From NCBI RefSeq assembly GCF_016429215.1, contig NZ_JAELUH010000001.1, forward strand, positions 1 to 64,000: a stretch of DNA of 64,000 nt, read 5' to 3'. This stretch comes from Herbaspirillum sp. ASV7 (GTDB lineage Bacteria; Pseudomonadota; Gammaproteobacteria; Burkholderiales; Burkholderiaceae_D). A program made the translations under genes and the position numbers. Shown one piece after another: positions 56,212 through 64,000 of the stretch. Positions within the stretch are counted from its first letter, which is position 1. Each line of letters opens with the position of its first letter. Under the pieces are notes generated by a model that was not told the DNA's origin, made no database searches, and saw nothing but the letters and a program-made list of their open reading frames with translations.

Positions 56212-56318
56212 GCAAATACAACAGAGAGGAGTTCAGATTGGACCCGAATTTGCCCTGGCGCCCCTTAATCCAAATCAAACACGCTGCGCTCTGGCGCAAG
56301 ACCTTGCAGCGATCAAAA

Positions 56319-56675
56319 TCAGGAGGCCAACATCCAAAACGCCAGCAGCAGGGGCAGGCAGGCCAGCACGCGCTGTGCCAGTGGCGGCACCTGCGCCGGC
56401 AGATAGCTCAGCGCCAGCACATGCAGCATGCCAGACACGGTAAGCAGGCCCGTACCGGCGACCAGGCCGATGCTCCAGCCCTGCATGCGCACCGTCACCG
56501 CCAGGCTGGCCAGCAGGCCCAGCGTGCCCAGCCAGCGCAGACGACGGCGCAGGGCTGGAGCAGGCTCGGCACCGCGTCCGCGTACGTCGGCATAGTGCCG
56601 GTCCATGGCCTGCGACAGGGCGCTCCATGCGCAATAGGCCAGGCCCAGAGCCAGCAATACGCCAAAGGGATTCAT
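56319..56675 (-). CDS. DUF3325-like small membrane protein
   Basis: 118 residues, four hydrophobic segments (FGVLLALGLAYCAWSALSQAMDRHY first). Found next to iron-regulated PepSY proteins. Overlaps the preceding gene by 4 nt (ATGA). Unknown biochemical role. Confidence 0.78.
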   Translation of the reverse strand: MNPFGVLLALGLAYCAWSALSQAMDRHYADVRGRGAEPAPALRRRLRWLGTLGLLASLAVTVRMQGWSIGLVAGTGLLTVSGMLHVLALSYLPAQVPPLAQRVLACLPLLLAFWMLAS

Positions 56676-58309
56676 GCGGCCTCCTCGATACGTTGTGCCG
56701 ATGCCGCGCGCGGCGCCGACGGGCGCGCGCCCGGCTTGCGCAGCCGCCGCGCCAGCATGCGTTCAGCCAGTGCCAGTGCGGCCCCCAGAAGCAGCATGAC
56801 CAGGTCGAAGCCCGCCACCGGCCAGGGGCCGCGTCCCAGCAACAGGGTCACGCCCAGGTGCGAATGCGTGGTCAGGATATTGAGCACCGGAATGCCGATG
56901 AACAACACCGCTCCCATCCCCAGCTGCACACGCCACATGCCCAGGCTGGGGCGGCATTGCGCCAGCACCGCTGCCATGGCCCAGGCCGCGAAGAAGACAT
57001 TGATTTCCATCTGCGCACGTTGCGCAAGCTCCAGCGGCAACAGTCGGTTGGCCCAGAAGTAACTGGCAAAGGCAATCGGCAGACCGGCGATGACGCCCAG
57101 GTTGAGCGCCTCGACCAGCCGCAGGCCAAATCCGGGACGCGCCCCCTGGGCGATGGCCTTGGCTTGCTTCTGGCGCGTCTTCACGCCCCACAGCAAGGCG
57201 CCGGTAGCCACCATCAGGTAGCCCGACAGGCCGCACAGGAAGAACAGCACCCGCAGCCAGGGATCGGCGAAATGCCCCAGGTGCAGCCCATAGAGCACGC
57301 CGCGCGTGACGGCAGTCGGGCTGGGCTGCTCGCCGACGGTGGCCTGCGCGACACCGGTGACGCCGTTGAACACCATGGCCGGTTGCAGGTAGGACAGCGT
57401 GGCCAGCTTCTGGCGCGTGACCACCACGGTGGCCTTGGCGTCCCCCGGATGGTTGACCACCACCAGCGCCAGCGGCGCGCCCTGCCAGTGCTGTTGCGCC
57501 TGCGCCGCCAGCGGTGCCAGCGCCACCAGGGGCGCGGCCACGCCGGCCGGCTTGCCGCGTCCGGCGCCGCTGGGGAAGACTTCCTCGAAGAAGGCGCTCT
57601 CGCCGCCCTGGTCGCGGTAGGCGGTCTGTACGCCCCAGGGCATGATCATGAACATCAGCGTGACCAGCCCGGTATAGGTGATCATCAGATGGAAAGGCAA
57701 GGCCAGCACCGCCGTGGCATTGTGGGCGTCGAGCCAGGAACGTTGCCCCTTGCGCGGACGGAAGGTGAAGAAATCCTTGAAGATGCGCTTGTGCGTGATC
57801 ACGCCGCTGACGATGGCCACCAGCATGAACAGCGCGCACAGGCTGACGATCCAGCGCGCCCATTGCACCGGCATGTAGTGCAGGTCGAAGTGCAGGCGGT
57901 AGAGGAATTCGCCGCCACGCGTCTGCCGCACGGCCAGCTTGCTGCCGCTGCGGGCGTCCAGCAGCTCGCTCTGGAAGCGGCTGCGGGTGCTGCCGGCCGG
58001 GCCATCCTTGGGCGCGGCGCCGATCCAGCCCACCCGCAGCGCGCTGCTGCGCGCCGTGGGCAGCGAGATGAACCAGCGCTCGGCCTGCGGTGCCTGCTGC
58101 TGCAGGTAGCCGACGGCACGCTCGATGGCCTGCGCCTGCGACACCGGATCATGCTGCGTGGCATGCAGCTCGGGCATCATCCAGAAGCTGATCTCTTCCT
58201 TGAAATAACTGGCTGAACCGCCGGCAAACACCAGCAACAGTACCCAGCACACCAGCAAGCCACTCCAGGTATGCAGCCATGCCATGGACTGCCGCAATCC
58301 CTCCTTCAT
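56672..58309 (-). CDS. PepSY-associated TM protein (iron uptake operon)
   Basis: 545 residues, four-plus membrane helices: first WLHTWSGLLVCWVLLLVFAGGSASYFKEEISFW, then a periplasmic region, LPFHLMITYTGLVTLMFMIMPWG, a PepSY-like segment with GLHLGHFADPWLRVLFFLCGLSGYLMVATGALLW. Related to FhuF-like/PiuB ferrisiderophore-reductase candidates. Overlaps neighbours by 4 nt on both sides. Confidence 0.85.
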   Translation of the reverse strand: MKEGLRQSMAWLHTWSGLLVCWVLLLVFAGGSASYFKEEISFWMMPELHATQHDPVSQAQAIERAVGYLQQQAPQAERWFISLPTARSSALRVGWIGAAPKDGPAGSTRSRFQSELLDARSGSKLAVRQTRGGEFLYRLHFDLHYMPVQWARWIVSLCALFMLVAIVSGVITHKRIFKDFFTFRPRKGQRSWLDAHNATAVLALPFHLMITYTGLVTLMFMIMPWGVQTAYRDQGGESAFFEEVFPSGAGRGKPAGVAAPLVALAPLAAQAQQHWQGAPLALVVVNHPGDAKATVVVTRQKLATLSYLQPAMVFNGVTGVAQATVGEQPSPTAVTRGVLYGLHLGHFADPWLRVLFFLCGLSGYLMVATGALLWGVKTRQKQAKAIAQGARPGFGLRLVEALNLGVIAGLPIAFASYFWANRLLPLELAQRAQMEINVFFAAWAMAAVLAQCRPSLGMWRVQLGMGAVLFIGIPVLNILTTHSHLGVTLLLGRGPWPVAGFDLVMLLLGAALALAERMLARRLRKPGARPSAPRAASAQRIEEAA

Positions 58310-58617
58310 GCCGCCACGCTCCCACCCCAGACCACCAGTGCCAGCAACAGCGCGGGCGCTGCCAAGCCGGCCCAGGCGCGCCAGGCACTGCGCGCGGCAA
58401 AGACCCAGATCACCGCGCAGGTGAAGATCGCGAAGCTCGACATGGTCGCCGTCATCACCGCATCGGCCCGCCCCATGGGCAGATAACGCGCCGCCACGAT
58501 GGTGCACAGGGAGGTGAGCACATAGCCGCCGACGACGGCGGCCACGATGCGCGAGAGCACGGCCAGGCGCTCATGCAGGGCCGGAGCGCGAGGAGGACGG
58601 GAGAGCATCTCTGACAT
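58306..58617 (-). CDS. DUF3649-like membrane protein
   Basis: 103 residues with three helices (IVAAVVGGYVLTSLCTIVAARYLPMGRADAVMTATMSSFAIFTCAVIWVFAARS). The motif ARYLPMGRADAV is characteristic of this iron-operon family. Coupled by overlap to the PepSY gene. Confidence 0.82.
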   Translation of the reverse strand: MSEMLSRPPRAPALHERLAVLSRIVAAVVGGYVLTSLCTIVAARYLPMGRADAVMTATMSSFAIFTCAVIWVFAARSAWRAWAGLAAPALLLALVVWGGSVAA

Positions 58618-58634
58618 GGCTGACCAGGCTGTGC

Positions 58635-59354
58635 TTACTTGTTGGGCTTGGCCGCAGGCGCTGCCGGCAAGGCCTTGATCCCTTTGGCCTGCACCAGCGA
58701 CAGCGTGGTCACGAAGCTGGCGGTGTCATAGGCGCTGCCATCCCGTTCGCCGGCGCTCTTGTCGGTGTGGTGGACTTCGGCCACGTAAGTCCCCTGCCAG
58801 GGCAACTCGAACTGCACCAGGCCCTGGGCATCGGAATAGGCTTCCTTCATCCAGCCCGAGGGCGTCACCAGACCAACCTTGGCCTTGGCCAGCGGCGCGT
58901 TCTTGTAGCTGACCTTGAACTGGCCGGGCTTGCCGGTGGGCAGCAGGTCCAGCGTCAGGCGCGGCTCCTGGGCGGCGTCGGAAGTCACCAGGCGGGCAGC
59001 CGGCGTCCATGCGGTGCGCACGGCCGGGCTGGCATGCTTGTTCTCGAAGACCGGATAGTGCGCATCCTCGGCCACGATGGATTCGCCCTTGCCGGCCTTG
59101 GCCGAGAGCCTGAAGGCATCAGCGCCCTTGCTCAGTGCCAGGGTACGGTCACCCTGCGCGCTGATGAGCACGGCGCTGGGCGAGACGAACTTGTCGAGCA
59201 GGCCGGGCGAGGCTTCCCGCAGGTTCTCGCCGAACTCGCCGAAATAGAGCCTGGCCTCCTTGCCATCCTGCTGCAGCCAGACCTGGTGCGCCGAGGCCGG
59301 CAGCGCCAGCATGAGGGAAGAGAGCAAGCCGGAGACGATCGCCAAACGCTTCAT
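58635..59354 (-). CDS. DUF4198 periplasmic protein
   Basis: 239 residues. Signal peptide (SGLLSSLMLALPASA-HQVW), N-terminal HQVWLQQDGKEARLYFGEFGEN and a Gly-rich domain typical of DUF4198 proteins of metal-transport operons; the new N-terminus His-Gln may bind metal. First gene of a Fur-box-led operon of four. Confidence 0.85.
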   Translation of the reverse strand: MKRLAIVSGLLSSLMLALPASAHQVWLQQDGKEARLYFGEFGENLREASPGLLDKFVSPSAVLISAQGDRTLALSKGADAFRLSAKAGKGESIVAEDAHYPVFENKHASPAVRTAWTPAARLVTSDAAQEPRLTLDLLPTGKPGQFKVSYKNAPLAKAKVGLVTPSGWMKEAYSDAQGLVQFELPWQGTYVAEVHHTDKSAGERDGSAYDTASFVTTLSLVQAKGIKALPAAPAAKPNK

Positions 59355-59486
59355 GAATGAATTCCTTTCTGGACGGGATGAGGGAAATGGGATGACGCCC
59401 TCGGGCTGGCCTCTGCAGGCCCGGCGAGCGTCTGGCGCGCCGCGGTTATCCCGTTACTGTCACCATAACGAGAGCCGATATTATTT

Positions 59487-59505
59487 GAGAATGATTATCA
59501 ATAAT
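59487..59505 (-). promoter_or_regulatory. Fur box
   Basis: GAGAATGATTATCAATAAT matches the 19-bp Fur consensus at 14 positions, 133 bp before the DUF4198 start. The wider gap 59355-59700 shows no gene. Confidence 0.7.
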
Positions 59506-59700
59506 ATTACATGACTTGACGGGCGGCAAGCAAAACAGCGCCCGGTTGATCTTTTGAGCCTGTCCGATGATGCAAGTCGAGAGGCAGTTCCGGCCGGGCG
59601 CTTGACAGACCATGTATGATCGCTACCCGATTGACCGTGCATGCACGAATGCGAGCCCTCGCGGCCGCGACTTCATCGCAACATCAGGAGAATTAGACCC

Positions 59701-60261
59701 ATGCTTCGCCGCAACCCATCCGGCCACCGGCCCCAAGTCCACGAGTCGGCCTACGTCGACCACACCGCCATCCTGTGCGGCAAGGTGATCGTCCACGAGA
59801 ACGTCTTCATCGGCCCCTATGCCGTCATTCGCGCCGACGAAGTCGACGAGCACGGCGAGATGGAGCCCATCGTCATCGGCGCCCACTCCAACATCCAGGA
59901 CGGCGTGGTGATCCACTCCAAGTCAGGCGCGGCCGTCACCATCGGCGAGCGCACCTCGATCGCCCACCGTGCCATCGTGCATGGCCCCTGCGAGGTAGGC
60001 GATGGCGCCTTCATCGGCTTCAACAGCGTGCTCTTCAATTGCAGCATCGGCGCTGGCTGCGTGGTACGCCACAACGCCGTGGTCGATGGCTGCGACCTGC
60101 CGCCGGGATTCTACGTGCCCTCCACCGAACGCATCGGCCCCAAGACCGATCTGTCCACCATCCCGCGCGTGTCGGTGGCGGCCTCGGAATTCTCCGAGGA
60201 CGTGGCGCGCACCAACAATGAACTGGTGCTGGGCTACAAGAAATTGCAGAACGAGTTCTGA
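59701..60261 (+). CDS. Gamma-class carbonic anhydrase-like hexapeptide protein
   Basis: 186 residues, left-handed beta-helix. Zinc histidines by family alignment: His72 (IHSKSG), His89 and His94 (AHRAIVHG); Arg44 and Asp46 (AVIRADE) are also kept. CamH/CaiE-type; carbonic anhydrase activity is plausible but unproven. AGGAG before the ATG. Separate from the Fur operon. Confidence 0.85.
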   Translation: MLRRNPSGHRPQVHESAYVDHTAILCGKVIVHENVFIGPYAVIRADEVDEHGEMEPIVIGAHSNIQDGVVIHSKSGAAVTIGERTSIAHRAIVHGPCEVGDGAFIGFNSVLFNCSIGAGCVVRHNAVVDGCDLPPGFYVPSTERIGPKTDLSTIPRVSVAASEFSEDVARTNNELVLGYKKLQNEF

Positions 60262-60312
60262 GGACCCGCCTGCGGGCGCCCTCCTCCGCTCCCGGAGCGG
60301 CGCCCCAAAAAG

Positions 60313-60346
60313 AAAAATCCGGCTTCTTGCGAAGACCGGATTTTTT
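60313..60346. terminator. Bidirectional terminator
   Basis: AAAAATCCGG-CTTC-TTGC-GAAG-A-CCGGATTTTT between convergent genes; A-tract and T-run let it work both ways. Confidence 0.92.
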
Positions 60347-60378
60347 ATCGACTGCAGTGATGAATGCAACGATGTTGA

Positions 60379-60732
60379 TCAGCTGCCGCGATAAGTCGAA
60401 TACGCCCACGGTGAGACCACCAGCGGCACGTGATAGTTCTGCGCCGGGTCGGCGATGCCGAAGGCGATCACCACTTCATCCACGAAACGCGGTTCCGGCA
60501 CGCTCACGCCCTGGGCGGCGAAATAATCCCCGGCGCCGAACACCAGCTCATACTTGCCGGCCCGCACGTCCTCGCCGGCCAGCAGCGGCTCGTCGCAGCG
60601 GCCATCGCTGTTGGTGACGGCCTGCTTCAACAGCGTCCTGCGGCCGTCCTCGACGGCATACAGGGCCAGCTTCACACCCACGCCCGGCTTGCCCTTGGTG
60701 ATATCCAGCACATGCGTGCTCAGTTTGCCCAT
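60379..60732 (-). CDS. uraH: 5-hydroxyisourate hydrolase (transthyretin-like)
   Basis: 117 residues. N-terminal LSTHVLDITKGKPG (catalytic His7) and C-terminal YRGS signature; Arg-containing core. Second step of urate breakdown to allantoin. AGGA before the ATG. No urate oxidase or OHCU decarboxylase in the window. Confidence 0.95.
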   Translation of the reverse strand: MGKLSTHVLDITKGKPGVGVKLALYAVEDGRRTLLKQAVTNSDGRCDEPLLAGEDVRAGKYELVFGAGDYFAAQGVSVPEPRFVDEVVIAFGIADPAQNYHVPLVVSPWAYSTYRGS

Positions 60733-61093
60733 GATGTTGTCCTTTCCCTGTCTGGTTGGTTCTGGTTGATTCTGCTTGGTATCGGCCGCACGCACGACGC
60801 ATGCGATGACGGCAGATGATATACCGCTACCCGCAAAGGCATATACGAGCCCACTTATACCACCCATCCATCCAGCAGACATAATGCCCTACCACGCAGA
60901 CCATGCAGCCGCGCCAAACCAGGGGGAATCACCCGGTGCGCAGCTTGCTGCGCGCATCTGCGCTGCGTCGCATCCTCCTCCAACAGAGGCCTGAAGCGGC
61001 GCCGGCGTGCCAGCCCATCCTGGCTGGCGACCCGGGCAACTTGCATCACCCATTCCTATAAATAATTTATATCCATTCACTGGAGGAGACACC
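60733..61093. other. Gene-poor 361-bp region
   Basis: Divergent promoter region between uraH and the Tsx-like gene; no convincing ORF, tRNA or hairpin seen. Confidence 0.5.
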
Positions 61094-61912
61094 ATGCACC
61101 ACACTTCCCTGCGCATCCAGGCTGCGCTGGCGGGCGGCCTGTTGCTGGCCAGCGGCGCCACGCTGGCGGCCGACTGGGCCGACAACTCGATCGGCTACCG
61201 TTACGGTACCCGCTTTGCCGAGCCTTACAACACGCAGGACATCAGCAAGAACATCGTCAACTTCCAGCACGCCAGCGGCTACAAGTACGGCACCAACTTC
61301 CTGAACGTGGACCTGCTGATGTCGGACAGCAAGGATGACAGCGCCCAGGAAGCCTATATCACCTATCGTCATACCCTTGATATCGGCAAGATCAGCGGCA
61401 AGGACCTCTCCTTCGGCCCGGCGCGCGGCGTCGGCATGACCCTGGGCTTCGACTGGAACACCAAGAACGACAACAGCTATGCCTCCAAGAAGCGCATGTG
61501 GGTAATCGGCCCGACCCTGATGATGGATGTACCGGGCTTCCTCAATGTGAGCGTGCTGGCGCTGTTCGAGAGCAACCAGCCCAAGGGCATCAGCAGCCGC
61601 TACAGCTACGACACCCACCCCATGCTCAATCTGGCCTGGGGCATTCCGCTGGGCTCGACCGGCCTGGCCTTCGAAGGCTACATGAACTACATCGCCTCCA
61701 AGGGTAAGAACGAGTTCGGCGGCCCGACCGCTCCCGAGCTGAACTTCGATGGCCAGATCATGTATGACGTCGGTACAGCACTGGGCATGGGCAAGAACAC
61801 CTTCCGCATCGGCCTGGAATACCAGTACTGGCGCAACAAGTTCGGCAACCCCTCCAACGTCCCGGGCTCGCTGGCCAAGACGCCGATGGTGCGGGCCGAA
61901 TACCACTTCTGA
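61094..61912 (+). CDS. Tsx-like nucleoside-specific outer membrane protein
   Basis: 272 residues. Signal peptide ending LAA-DWAD, a 12-strand barrel with DWADNSIGYRYGTRFAEP and terminal VRAEYHF. Resembles Tsx/nucleoside channel and its relatives; the solute is not certain. GGAGGAG before the ATG. Divergent from uraH, which suggests purine/nucleoside uptake. Confidence 0.82.
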   Translation: MHHTSLRIQAALAGGLLLASGATLAADWADNSIGYRYGTRFAEPYNTQDISKNIVNFQHASGYKYGTNFLNVDLLMSDSKDDSAQEAYITYRHTLDIGKISGKDLSFGPARGVGMTLGFDWNTKNDNSYASKKRMWVIGPTLMMDVPGFLNVSVLALFESNQPKGISSRYSYDTHPMLNLAWGIPLGSTGLAFEGYMNYIASKGKNEFGGPTAPELNFDGQIMYDVGTALGMGKNTFRIGLEYQYWRNKFGNPSNVPGSLAKTPMVRAEYHF

Positions 61913-61934
61913 ACGATCTATTCTGATCTCGCTT

Positions 61935-61979
61935 GCCGCTTCTCCTCCATGGCTCCCATGGGGTGAGGGCGGTTTTTTT
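61935..61979 (+). terminator. Terminator of the Tsx-like gene
   Basis: Imperfect stem starting CCGC and closing GCGG, followed by TTTTTTT. Confidence 0.78.
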
Positions 61980-62205
61980 ATGCCGCGCCGCGATGGACGG
62001 TGAGGGTCAAGTTCTCCTCATAAATTCCTGCAAAAAATCGAAGTAAACAGGAATCCCATTTTCCCGGGCGATTTCTATACTCGCCGAGTTCTCCATTGCG
62101 CCCGTCATCGCGGGCCGTGCCGGAACGCCATCCACATCTACTCGCCAGCCATCACCCCTCATCGCCAGCCTAGAGATTGTCCAACCCCTTCTCTCGGATC
62201 CAGCC

Positions 62206-64000
62206 ATGAGCCTTATCAGAAGTCGCAAACACCGTTTTCCCCTCGTACGCTCTTCGCGCCTGTCGGCCGCCGTGGCCGGCGCCCTGCTCCTGCCGGCCAT
62301 GACGGCGCAGGCCCAAACCCAAACCCAGATTCAGACCAGCACCAAGGCCTTGCCCGAAGTCCAGGTCAACGCCCCGGGTGAGACGCCCTACAAGGCCGAA
62401 CGCTCGGCCTCGCGCAAATACGACCAGCTGCTGGTCGACACGCCCCAGACGCTCACCATCATCAAGCGCACGCTGGTGGACCAGCAAGGCGCCACCACTC
62501 TCACCGAGGCCCTGCGCAACAGCCCGGGCGTGGGGACCTTCTTCCTCGGCGAGAACGGCAGCACCAGCACCGGCGACACGGTCTACATGCGCGGCTTCGA
62601 CGCCTCCAGCGCCATCTTCGTGGACAATGTGCGTGACCTCGGGGCGATCTCGCGCGACCTCTTCAACCTGGAACAGGTCGAGGTCCTCAAGGGCCCGGCC
62701 GGCAGCGACAACGGTCGCGGCTCGCCGACCGGCTCGATCAACCTGATCACCAAGCAGCCCGAGATGCTCGACGCCACCACCGCCTCAGCCACCTACGGAA
62801 GCTGGGGGCAAAAGCGCGCCACGGTGGACTGGAACAAGATCCTCGACCAGGATCGCGGCATCGCCCTGCGGCTGAACCTGATGAAGCAGGACAGCGGCGT
62901 CCCCGGCCGGCACGAGGTCAGCAATGCCCGCGACGGCATCGCGCCCTCGCTGGCCATCGGCCTCAACAGCCCCACCCGCATCCTGCTGAACTATCTGCAC
63001 ATCAACCAGGACAACACGCCCGACGGAGGCATCCCGACCATCGGCCTGCCCGGCTATTCCTCGCCGGACCCGGCACGCCCCTATATCGGCCGCGCGCCCA
63101 GGGTCGATCCGACCAACTACTATGGCAACGCCAATGACTACAACAAGGTCAACGCCGACATGTTCACGGTAAGGGTGGAGCATGACTTCTCGCCGACCCT
63201 GACACTGCAGAACACCACCCGCTACGGCAGGACCGACCAGGATTACCGGCTCAGTTCCTTCCTGGCCAATGGCACGACAATCGGGACCGGTACGCGCCGG
63301 CGCACTGCTAGCCTGCTCACACCCTCGGCGGAGGACCGCACGAGCTGGCTGCTGGCACGCGGCATCGTCACACGACGCGACCAGGTCAACGAGATCATGA
63401 GCAACCAGACCCACCTGAGCGGACAATGGAAGACCGGGACATTGGAGCATGCGCTGTCCGGCGGTGTGGAACTGACGCACGAAAAGCAGCGGGCCCTGTC
63501 CTTCACGGCCAGCGGCAGCCGCCCCCATGCCAACCTGTATCGCCCGGATCCGCGTTTCAGCGAGGGCGACTTCAGCATCGCCACCAATGGACGCAACGAG
63601 GGCAAGACCGACACCCTCTCGCTCTACCTGATGGATACCCTCAAGTTCGACGAGCGCTGGTCCCTCAATGCGGGCCTGCGCGAGGACATCTACCGCACCC
63701 GTTTCGAATCAAACGTCCCCGACCGTAGGAGCGACCTCTCGGACAGCGGCAAGATGTTCAACTGGAAGCTGGCCGCCATCTACAAGCCCACCAGCTACAG
63801 CAGCGTCTACGCCTTGTACGCGACTTCCCAGCAACCGCCGGGCAGCGCCAATTTCTCGCTCAGCAGCAATCGTGACAGTGCGGCCAACCCCAACTATGCC
63901 CCGCAGAAGACCAACACGGCCGAACTCGGTACCAAGTGGGATTTGCTGGACAGGAAACTGCTGCTGACCGCCGCAGCCTACCGCACCGAGATCCGCAATG
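62206..64000 (+). CDS. TonB-dependent siderophore receptor, 3' end outside window
   Basis: First 598 codons. Signal peptide ending TAQAQ, plug with DTPQTLTIIKRTLVDQQGAT, ALRNSPGVGTFFLGENG and FNLEQVEVLKGPAGSDNGRGSPTGSINLITKQP, matching catecholate-siderophore (Fiu/CirA-type) receptors. Weak GGA before the ATG; no clear Fur box upstream. Barrel strands continue to the window edge. Confidence 0.92.
   Translation, partial: MSLIRSRKHRFPLVRSSRLSAAVAGALLLPAMTAQAQTQTQIQTSTKALPEVQVNAPGETPYKAERSASRKYDQLLVDTPQTLTIIKRTLVDQQGATTLTEALRNSPGVGTFFLGENGSTSTGDTVYMRGFDASSAIFVDNVRDLGAISRDLFNLEQVEVLKGPAGSDNGRGSPTGSINLITKQPEMLDATTASATYGSWGQKRATVDWNKILDQDRGIALRLNLMKQDSGVPGRHEVSNARDGIAPSLAIGLNSPTRILLNYLHINQDNTPDGGIPTIGLPGYSSPDPARPYIGRAPRVDPTNYYGNANDYNKVNADMFTVRVEHDFSPTLTLQNTTRYGRTDQDYRLSSFLANGTTIGTGTRRRTASLLTPSAEDRTSWLLARGIVTRRDQVNEIMSNQTHLSGQWKTGTLEHALSGGVELTHEKQRALSFTASGSRPHANLYRPDPRFSEGDFSIATNGRNEGKTDTLSLYLMDTLKFDERWSLNAGLREDIYRTRFESNVPDRRSDLSDSGKMFNWKLAAIYKPTSYSSVYALYATSQQPPGSANFSLSSNRDSAANPNYAPQKTNTAELGTKWDLLDRKLLLTAAAYRTEIRN

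Overview
This 64 kb window is high-GC, densely coded chromosomal DNA from a betaproteobacterium. The gene content (complete ccoNOQP/GHIS cluster with fnr and hemN, AcdR/AcdS ACC deaminase pair, GltIJK-type uptake, tRNA-fMet beside aat/bpt/pyrD) fits Burkholderiales/Oxalobacteraceae, most likely Herbaspirillum. That is inferred from gene families, not from a search. I see no insertion sequences, prophage, rRNA or CRISPR. The two edge genes are cut by the window: emrB on the left and a TonB-dependent siderophore receptor on the right.

Layout. (1) 1-3.3 kb: an EmrAB-type drug efflux pump with a divergent MarR regulator and a palindromic operator, then prolyl aminopeptidase. (2) 3.4-5.2 kb: divergent acdR/acdS; the deaminase keeps the residues that separate ACC deaminase from D-cysteine desulfhydrase. 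(3) 5.2-19.4 kb: an oxygen-response block with ompW, a fatty-acid desaturase, fnr, the cbb3 oxidase structural and assembly genes, a TauE/SafE-family membrane protein and hemN. FNR-type sites lie before ompW (perfect match), ccoN and hemN, each with a -10-like hexamer at the class II distance. (4) 19.5-27 kb: an SMP-30 lactonase; an operon of class III aminotransferase, glutamate/aspartate-type ABC binding protein, carboxymuconolactone-decarboxylase-like protein and two permeases, with no ATPase gene; an RpiR regulator; and a YddG exporter. Three near-identical GCAAC-N4-GTTGC palindromes tie the regulator to the operon. (5) 27-29 kb: a preQ1-I riboswitch controlling the YhhQ queuosine-precursor transporter, then an MFS exporter.

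(6) 29-35.5 kb: APS kinase, a TPR/glycosyltransferase and a TPR/sulfotransferase in one tight operon, divergent from a type V autotransporter with an NSG-rich passenger. I infer a possible surface-protein modification module. (7) 35.5-44.5 kb: an ArgE-like deacylase, a degenerate single-domain response regulator, a GT8 glycosyltransferase, tRNA-fMet, a Nudix hydrolase, aat, bpt, pyrD, ChaC and small lipoproteins. (8) 44.6-48.7 kb: a compact unit for a 26-residue membrane peptide with its own promoter and terminator, an alpha/beta hydrolase, an HdeD/papain-like fusion and a YdcF-family protein. (9) 48.8-53.7 kb: a chemoreceptor with a CheR-tether pentapeptide, a small helical protein, and a LysR regulator divergent from a COG4091-type oxidoreductase. 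(10) 53.7-64 kb: iron and outer-membrane genes (TonB receptor; Fur-box-led operon DUF4198/DUF3649/PepSY/DUF3325), a gamma-carbonic anhydrase-like protein, HIU hydrolase, a Tsx-like porin and the truncated siderophore receptor.

Together the genes describe an oxygen-versatile, plant-associated lifestyle: microaerobic respiration under FNR, ACC degradation, iron scavenging, chemotaxis and surface decoration.
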